Source: an uncultured Peptostreptococcaceae bacterium (lineage in GTDB: Bacteria; Bacillota; Clostridia; Peptostreptococcales; Anaerovoracaceae). From it: a DNA stretch of 64,000 nt. Below the pieces are notes generated by a model. That model was given only the letters and a program-made list of their open reading frames with translations. It had not been told where the DNA came from and made no database searches. A program made the translations under genes and the position numbers. Every line of letters starts with the position of its first letter. Position 1 is the first letter of the stretch. The stretch is from positions 128,318 through 192,317 of the forward strand of contig CAJUQR010000002.1 of the NCBI GenBank assembly GCA_910588185.1, in the 5' to 3' direction. Positions 58,837 through 64,000 of this stretch are shown here, one piece after another.

Positions 58837-59457
58837 ATGAAAATTACTAAATATATGACCGGACCTATTCAGGCAAACACTTATCTTGTTTGTGATGAAG
58901 AGACAAAAAAAGGGTTTATAGTAGATCCAGGCGGATATGAAAAGAAAATAACGACTCAGATAAAAGATGAAAACATTGATCTTCAGTATATAATTCTTAC
59001 TCACGGACATGGAGATCACATAGGAGGAGTAGAATCATTTAAGAAAGATTTTCCTGGCGCTAAAATAATAGCATGTAAAGAAGAGGAACCTATGCTCAAG
59101 AATACTATAGATAATTGTTCTATGGAGATGTTTAGAAGGGTTATAACCATAGATGCTGATATCTTAGTTAAAGATGGAGATTCTCTTGAATTAGGCAACA
59201 CAACTTTAAACTTTATTCATACCCCGGGACATACGGAGGGAGGAATGTGTATTTATGCTGATAAACATATTTTCAGTGGTGATACGCTTTTCCGCCGCTC
59301 AATAGGAAGAACCGATTTCCCGGGAGGTAATTTCAGTGAAATAATCAACTCAATAAAAGGAAAGCTGTTTAATTTTCCTGACGATACGATAGTTCTTCCG
59401 GGACATATGGGTGAAACAACTATAGGAGAAGAAAAGAAAGGAAACCCTTTTGTATAG
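58837..59457 (+). CDS. metallo-beta-lactamase-fold hydrolase (glyoxalase II-like)
   Basis: A 206-residue MBL-fold hydrolase. Zinc ligands are all visible: THGHGDHIGG (about 54-63), HTPGHTEGG (about 128-136), GDTLFRRSIGRTDF with the bridging Asp, and LPGHMGETTIGEE near the end. The short YcbL-type family hydrolyses thioesters such as S-lactoylglutathione or similar in other bacteria; the physiological substrate here is unknown. It has a GAGG site before the ATG and overlaps hemZ by eight bases. Confidence 0.92.
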   Translation: MKITKYMTGPIQANTYLVCDEETKKGFIVDPGGYEKKITTQIKDENIDLQYIILTHGHGDHIGGVESFKKDFPGAKIIACKEEEPMLKNTIDNCSMEMFRRVITIDADILVKDGDSLELGNTTLNFIHTPGHTEGGMCIYADKHIFSGDTLFRRSIGRTDFPGGNFSEIINSIKGKLFNFPDDTIVLPGHMGETTIGEEKKGNPFV

Positions 59458-60829
59458 GATAAAATTAAATAATGTAAATGATAAATATGATTATAATGAG
59501 CTTGTAAAGATTTTTTTGCAGCCTGATCAATATAAACTTTATTGTGAAGATGATACTTCCATTGTTGAAAATGATGATATTTTTATTGAAGTAAACTATC
59601 AAAGATCAGAGGATAAAAATCAAATAAAAAGAGAGATTTTTAATGTATTAAAGGATATTACTGGTAAAAGACCTCCTTGGGGTATTTTAACAGGAGTAAG
59701 ACCGGTTAAGCTTACAAGAGAAATATTTGAAAAATTAATGGATGATGAGCAGGCCTCAAAAAAATTAAAAGAAGAGTATTTGTTAAGCGAAGAAAAATCG
59801 TCTCTGATAATGGATATATACCATTATCAGCAAAGTAATGTAGGCAAATCTGAACCTGATACTGTAGGAATTTATATAGGAATTCCTTTTTGTCCTACCA
59901 GGTGTTTATATTGTTCATTTACTTCAAATCAAAAAGATTCTGATGAGATAGACAATTATTTAAAGTCTCTTTATAAAGAAATAGAATACTGTGGCCGGGC
60001 GATGAGAGAGCATAGTATATTTGCAGAATCTATATACATAGGAGGGGGAACGCCGACAACCCTTACTCATAATCAGCTTGACGAACTTTTGATAAAGATA
60101 AAAAATAGTTTCGATTTGACAAGGCTCAAGGAATTTACCGTTGAAGCGGGCAGGCCTGATACTATAACTTCAGAAAAATTAAAGGTTATTGCAAATCAGG
60201 GTATCAAGCGTATAAGCATTAACCCACAGACTATGAAAGATAAAACTCTTGAGCTTATAGGACGTTCTCACAATGTTGAAGATATAAAAAAAGCTTTTAA
60301 AATTGCATGCGAGCAGGGTGATTTTATAATAAATGCGGACTTAATAGCAGGATTGCCAAATGAAAGTAGCGAGGACTTCAGCGAAACTTTAAGAGAAGTT
60401 ATTGCCCTTGCTCCAAGCAACATAACCGTCCATACTCTTGCCGTAAAGAAGGCTTCAAAGCTTATAGAAGCTGATGAAAACTACCATTATAAACAGAGCA
60501 ATACAGTTGAAGATATGCTTGATATAAGTAAAGATATGTTAAGTGCTTCCGGCTATAGACCTTATTATTTGTACAGGCAAAAACATATGGCAGGAGCTTT
60601 AGAAAACGTAGGATACTGCAAAGACGATACGCCTTGTATATATAACATTAGAATAATGGATGAAAGCCAAAGTATTTTGGCTATTGGTGCAGGAGGAATA
60701 AGCAAAAAATATTATCCTGCAGAAAACAGACTTGAGAGAGTCCCTAATGTATCGAATTATCAGATTTATATGGAAAGATTGGATGAAATGATTGAAAGGA
60801 AAAGGAAAAATTTTTTCGAGGAGGTATAA
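59450..60829 (+). CDS. hemZ: HemZ/HemN-like radical SAM protein
   Basis: A 459-residue radical SAM enzyme of the coproporphyrinogen dehydrogenase (HemN/HemZ) group. The cluster motif is CPTRCLYC (about residues 145-152), followed by YIGGGTPTTLTHNQL and the EAGRPDTI, SINPQTM and NADLIAGLP signatures. The HemZ form has an N-terminal extension (about 140 residues) with RPPWGILTGVRPVKL, as here. The start is TTG at 59450, overlapping the previous gene by eight bases with AAAGGA about eight bases upstream. No other haem genes are present; family members include proteins lacking the haem activity, so the reaction is not certain. Confidence 0.88.
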   Translation: MYRIKLNNVNDKYDYNELVKIFLQPDQYKLYCEDDTSIVENDDIFIEVNYQRSEDKNQIKREIFNVLKDITGKRPPWGILTGVRPVKLTREIFEKLMDDEQASKKLKEEYLLSEEKSSLIMDIYHYQQSNVGKSEPDTVGIYIGIPFCPTRCLYCSFTSNQKDSDEIDNYLKSLYKEIEYCGRAMREHSIFAESIYIGGGTPTTLTHNQLDELLIKIKNSFDLTRLKEFTVEAGRPDTITSEKLKVIANQGIKRISINPQTMKDKTLELIGRSHNVEDIKKAFKIACEQGDFIINADLIAGLPNESSEDFSETLREVIALAPSNITVHTLAVKKASKLIEADENYHYKQSNTVEDMLDISKDMLSASGYRPYYLYRQKHMAGALENVGYCKDDTPCIYNIRIMDESQSILAIGAGGISKKYYPAENRLERVPNVSNYQIYMERLDEMIERKRKNFFEEV

Positions 60830-60832
60830 AAC

Positions 60833-62086
60833 GTGTTAACAAATGCGCCAAAAGGAACAAAAGATCTTTTGCCAAGTCAGGTTTATAAATGGCATTATGT
60901 TGAAAGTAAATTTGCCGATATATGCAAAAGATATGGTTTTAAAGAAATAAGAACTCCTATGTTTGAACATACAGAAGTGTTCGCAAGAGGAATAGGTGAT
61001 ACTACTGATGTAGTTCAAAAGGAGATGTATACATTTAATGATCACGGTAATAGAAGTATTACACTTAAACCTGAGGGAACTTCAGGTGCAGTAAGGGCAT
61101 TTATTGAACACAAACAGTATGCGGAAGTTCAGCCAACTAAATATTATTATAATACTGACTGTTTTAGATATGAAAAACCTCAATCAGGAAGATTAAGACA
61201 TTTCCACCAGTTTGGCGTAGAAGTTTTCGGAACTCCTAATATGCTTGCAGATGCAGAAGTAATCTGTATGGGATATGATTTTCTTACTAATCTTGGAATA
61301 ACTGAGATTGAACTTAGAATTAATAGTGTAGGATGCCCTGAGTGCAGAAAAAAACATAGGGAAGCCTTAAAATCATTTTTGCTTCCAAGATATGATGAAT
61401 TATGCAATACTTGCAAGGATAGATTTGACCGTAATCCAATGAGAATACTGGACTGCAAATCCGAAATATGCCAGGACATAGTAAAAGATGCTCCTAGAAT
61501 GCTTGATTACCTTTGTGATGACTGCAAAGATGCTTTTGAAGAGCTTAAGTCAAACCTTACAGCTATGGGAATAAAATATACTATAGATCCTAATATAGTA
61601 AGAGGCCTTGACTATTATACAAAAACTGCTTTTGAATTTGTAACTACCAAAATAGGAGCTCAAGGAACTGTATGCGGAGGAGGAAGATACGACCACCTCA
61701 TTGAAGAGCTTGGAGGACCTCCAATCCCCGGAGTTGGTTTTGGTTTAGGTATCGAAAGACTTCTTATGCTTATGGAGGCTAATGATGCATATTTCCCTGA
61801 AGAGAACACTGTAGATGTGTTTATTGCAGTTATGGGAGATGCAGCAAAGTCTTTTGGAATAAAGCTGTGTAGAGAGCTTAGACTTAAAGGCGTTACCACG
61901 GAGATGGATACTTTAGCGAGAAATTTAAAAGGGCAGTTCAAATATGCCGACAGACTCAATGCAAAATATACATTAGTAATAGGTGAAAATGAGCTTAACA
62001 AAGGCGTCGTATCTCTAAAAGATATGGCTAAATCTCAGCAGAGAGAGATAAAAATAGAAGATATTTATACAGAAATTACAAGATAA
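60833..62086 (+). CDS. hisS: histidyl-tRNA synthetase
   Basis: A 417-residue class II synthetase charging tRNA-His. Motif 1 lies around EIRTPMFEHTEVFARGIGD, motif 2 contains RYEKPQSGRLRHFHQFGVE (about 112-130), the histidine-specific loop reads RGLDYYTKTAFEF (about 258-270), and motif 3 GFGLGIERLLMLM follows. A Cys-rich insertion (CNTCKDR, CDDCKD) is common in the Clostridial form. The start is GTG at 60833 with GAGGAGG eight bases upstream; it begins three bases after the hemZ stop. aspS follows 19 bp later. Confidence 0.97.
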   Translation: MLTNAPKGTKDLLPSQVYKWHYVESKFADICKRYGFKEIRTPMFEHTEVFARGIGDTTDVVQKEMYTFNDHGNRSITLKPEGTSGAVRAFIEHKQYAEVQPTKYYYNTDCFRYEKPQSGRLRHFHQFGVEVFGTPNMLADAEVICMGYDFLTNLGITEIELRINSVGCPECRKKHREALKSFLLPRYDELCNTCKDRFDRNPMRILDCKSEICQDIVKDAPRMLDYLCDDCKDAFEELKSNLTAMGIKYTIDPNIVRGLDYYTKTAFEFVTTKIGAQGTVCGGGRYDHLIEELGGPPIPGVGFGLGIERLLMLMEANDAYFPEENTVDVFIAVMGDAAKSFGIKLCRELRLKGVTTEMDTLARNLKGQFKYADRLNAKYTLVIGENELNKGVVSLKDMAKSQQREIKIEDIYTEITR

Positions 62087-62105
62087 ACAGGAGTTAATAG
62101 ATAAA

Positions 62106-63869
62106 ATGAGTACTTTATTTAAAAGAACCCATATGTGCGGAGAACTTACAATGGAAGATGTGTCAAAGGAAGTTGTTCTCAACGGATGGGTTGCAAAACG
62201 CAGAAACTTAGGCGGACTTATTTTCGTTGATTTAAGAGATAAAACCGGCATAGTACAAGTTACATTTGACGATACTATAAAACAAGAAGTATTTCAGCTG
62301 GCAGATTCACTTAGAAGTGAGTATGTAGTTGGAATAAAAGGAACAGTAAGAGAGAGAAGTTCAAAAAATCCTAATTTAAAAACCGGTGATATAGAAATCA
62401 TTGCCAGTGATCTTGTAATATATTCGGAAGCCGATACGCCTCCTATCTATATAAAAGACGACGATAATGTAGATGACAATTTAAGACTCAAATATAGATA
62501 CTTAGACCTTAGAAAAGTTAAGATGCAAAGGAATCTTACTTTCCGTCATAAGGTTACAAAGACTGCACGTGACTATTTTGATAGCTGCGGATTTACGGAA
62601 GTTGAAACGCCAATGCTTATAAAATCCACTCCTGAGGGTGCAAGGGACTATATAGTTCCAAGCAGAGTTTATCCCGGTTCATTTTATGCATTGCCTCAGT
62701 CGCCGCAGCTTTTCAAACAGCTTTTAATGGTAGGCGGAACTGATAGATATATGCAGATAGTAAAATGCTTCAGAGATGAAGATTTGCGTGCTGACAGACA
62801 GCCTGAATTTACACAGATTGACCTTGAAATGTCATTTGTGGATATGGATGATGTAATAGAGATTCAGGAAGGATTTTTAAAAAAAGTTTTTAAGGATCTT
62901 ATGAATATTGACATAAAGACTCCGTTTCCGCGTCTTACATGGGATGAAGCCATGGAAAGGTATGGCTCAGATAAGCCTGACACAAGGTTCGGTTTTGAAC
63001 TTAAAAAGCTTAATGATTTGGTTTCTTCATGTGATTTTAAAGTGTTTACAGATGCTTTGGCTGCCGGAGGCGATGTGAGAGGAATCTGTATAGACGGAGG
63101 ATCTGAAAAATTCAGCAGAAAAGATATAGATAAACTTACAGATTTAACTAAGAGCTATGGAGCTAAGGGTCTTGTATGGATAAGGGTTTTGGACGGAGAG
63201 TTTAATTCTTCTGTAAATAAATTCTTCTCACAAGAGCAACTTTCAGACATAGCCAAAGTATTTAATGCTAAGGCAGGAGATTTAATATTTATAGTTTCAG
63301 ACAGACCTAAAGTTGTATTTGACAGCCTTGGTTTTCTCAGAAGAGAAGTGGCTAAGAGAATGGGACTTTTAGACGATAATATCTATAATCTTCTCTGGGT
63401 TGTTGATTTTCCATTATTTGAAAAAGATGATGAAACCGGCGAATTAAAAGCTATGCATCATCCGTTTACTTCGCCGAAACTTGATCAAATTGACCTTTTG
63501 GATACTGAGCCTGAGTTCGTTAAGGCTGATGCTTACGATATAGTTTTAAACGGTGTTGAACTTGGCGGAGGTTCAATAAGAATACATGACAGAAATCTTC
63601 AGGCTAAGATGTTTGAAGTCCTTGGACTTAGCAAGGAAGAATGTGATGAAAAATTTGGATTCCTTATAGAAGCATTCAAATATGGCGCTCCTCCTCACGG
63701 CGGACTTGCATACGGACTTGACAGATTGGTAATGCTTTTGCTTGGAGAATCTTCTATAAGAGAAACTATGGCATTCCCTAAAAATCAAAATGCTCAGTGT
63801 ATGGTAAGTGAAGCACCTGCACCTGTAGATAAAGTTCAGCTTGAGGAACTTGGTATAAGTATAAAATAA
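62106..63869 (+). CDS. aspS: aspartyl-tRNA synthetase (bacterial type)
   Basis: A 587-residue class II synthetase with the N-terminal OB-fold anticodon domain (VVLNGWVAKRRNLGGLIFVD, about 20-39), the catalytic core (FTEVETPMLIKSTPEGARDY, about 156-175; RADRQPEFTQIDLEMSFV, about 235-252), the bacterial GAD insertion (about 290-420) and motif 3 GLAYGLDRLVMLLLG near the end. Whether it is discriminating for Asp or also charges tRNA-Asn depends on residues I cannot judge reliably by eye. hisS-aspS is the usual Firmicute order. Confidence 0.97.
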   Translation: MSTLFKRTHMCGELTMEDVSKEVVLNGWVAKRRNLGGLIFVDLRDKTGIVQVTFDDTIKQEVFQLADSLRSEYVVGIKGTVRERSSKNPNLKTGDIEIIASDLVIYSEADTPPIYIKDDDNVDDNLRLKYRYLDLRKVKMQRNLTFRHKVTKTARDYFDSCGFTEVETPMLIKSTPEGARDYIVPSRVYPGSFYALPQSPQLFKQLLMVGGTDRYMQIVKCFRDEDLRADRQPEFTQIDLEMSFVDMDDVIEIQEGFLKKVFKDLMNIDIKTPFPRLTWDEAMERYGSDKPDTRFGFELKKLNDLVSSCDFKVFTDALAAGGDVRGICIDGGSEKFSRKDIDKLTDLTKSYGAKGLVWIRVLDGEFNSSVNKFFSQEQLSDIAKVFNAKAGDLIFIVSDRPKVVFDSLGFLRREVAKRMGLLDDNIYNLLWVVDFPLFEKDDETGELKAMHHPFTSPKLDQIDLLDTEPEFVKADAYDIVLNGVELGGGSIRIHDRNLQAKMFEVLGLSKEECDEKFGFLIEAFKYGAPPHGGLAYGLDRLVMLLLGESSIRETMAFPKNQNAQCMVSEAPAPVDKVQLEELGISIK

Positions 63870-63888
63870 ACAGATAATATGAATTATT

Positions 63889-64000
63889 ATGTTAGCAAAG
63901 AAAGACAAGAATGAGAAAATCATACCGATAACAAAATATTTTAAAGCTGGATTTGATGAGTCAGTAGACGTAATTTCCCAAGTAGGTAATCTTATAGCGA
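63889..64000 (+). CDS. start of an unidentified gene, cut by window edge
   Basis: Thirty-seven codons are visible from ATG 63889, beginning MLAKKDKNEKIIPITKYFKA and running open to the edge. It starts 19 bases after aspS, has no clear SD, and no motif can be recognised; it could be the next gene of the same operon. Confidence 0.45.
   Translation, partial: MLAKKDKNEKIIPITKYFKAGFDESVDVISQVGNLIA

Noticed and set aside
1..64000. CRISPR arrays, insertion sequences, prophage or integration sites
   Set aside because: No direct-repeat arrays, transposase, integrase or phage genes were seen; gene order is compact and chromosomal throughout.

Overview
The window is one contiguous stretch of an AT-rich anaerobic Firmicute chromosome, most likely a spore-forming, amino-acid-fermenting member of the Clostridia. 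Support for this comes from Clostridia-type gene order (M16 peptidase-dut-dgt-dnaG-rpoD-trmK-nif3; secDF-rel-dtd-MBL-hemZ-hisS-aspS), an oxygen-sensitive acyl-CoA dehydratase activase, ETF-linked acyl-CoA dehydrogenation, a sigma-54 regulator, a likely spore-surface protein, and AGGAGG-type ribosome binding sites. A lineage near Anaerovoracaceae/Peptostreptococcales is a guess, not a finding. No CRISPR array, phage or insertion sequence was seen.

Layout. 1-3180: end-truncated pepF (minus), murI, an acidic unknown protein and a Cys-rich mini membrane protein. 3283-5389: a sigma-54 activator and a LUD-domain protein. 5390-6213: a long non-coding stretch with a textbook sigma-54 promoter (5668-5684) and a hairpin-rich leader of about 520 nt. 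6214-18909: a large catabolic operon on one strand. 18981-22990: RarD-like transporter, an unusual permease/metallo-hydrolase fusion and a ferredoxin-type aldo/keto reductase. 23023-25451 (minus): metY and a spore-coat-like protein. 25558-32905: DNA replication/sigma factor operon, followed by RNase P RNA (32913-33256) and a lipoprotein. 33989-38512: prfC, MATE pump, ZIP metal transporter, YkgJ-like protein. 38644-44650: giant dehydratase activase, an internally deleted gene remnant and a second NhaC-type carrier. 44786-53159: yebC, probable 6S RNA, FNT and OPT transporters, polA-coaE and an anchored peptide-binding protein. 53228-64000: tRNA-Leu(CAA), yajC, secDF, rel, dtd, MBL hydrolase, hemZ, hisS, aspS and the start of an unidentified gene.

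The most interesting part is 3283-18909. A PAS/AAA+ enhancer-binding protein sits upstream of a matching sigma-54 promoter that would drive an NhaC-family carrier, a hotdog-fold beta-aminoacyl-CoA ammonia-lyase homologue, two tandem class III CoA-transferases (the first has lost its catalytic Asp), a MalY/PatB-type PLP enzyme, a saccharopine-dehydrogenase-like oxidoreductase, acyl-CoA dehydrogenase, EtfB/EtfA, a glycerate-2-kinase (MOFRL) homologue and an enolase paralogue with altered phosphate-side residues. CoA activation, ammonia elimination and enoyl-CoA reduction follow the logic of the Clostridium propionicum beta-alanine route. The hallmark genes of lysine, carnitine and gamma-butyrobetaine utilisation are absent, and the kinase/enolase pair is unexpected. 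My inference is an undescribed sigma-54-controlled fermentation of a beta-amino acid or related amine; the substrate cannot be read from sequence.
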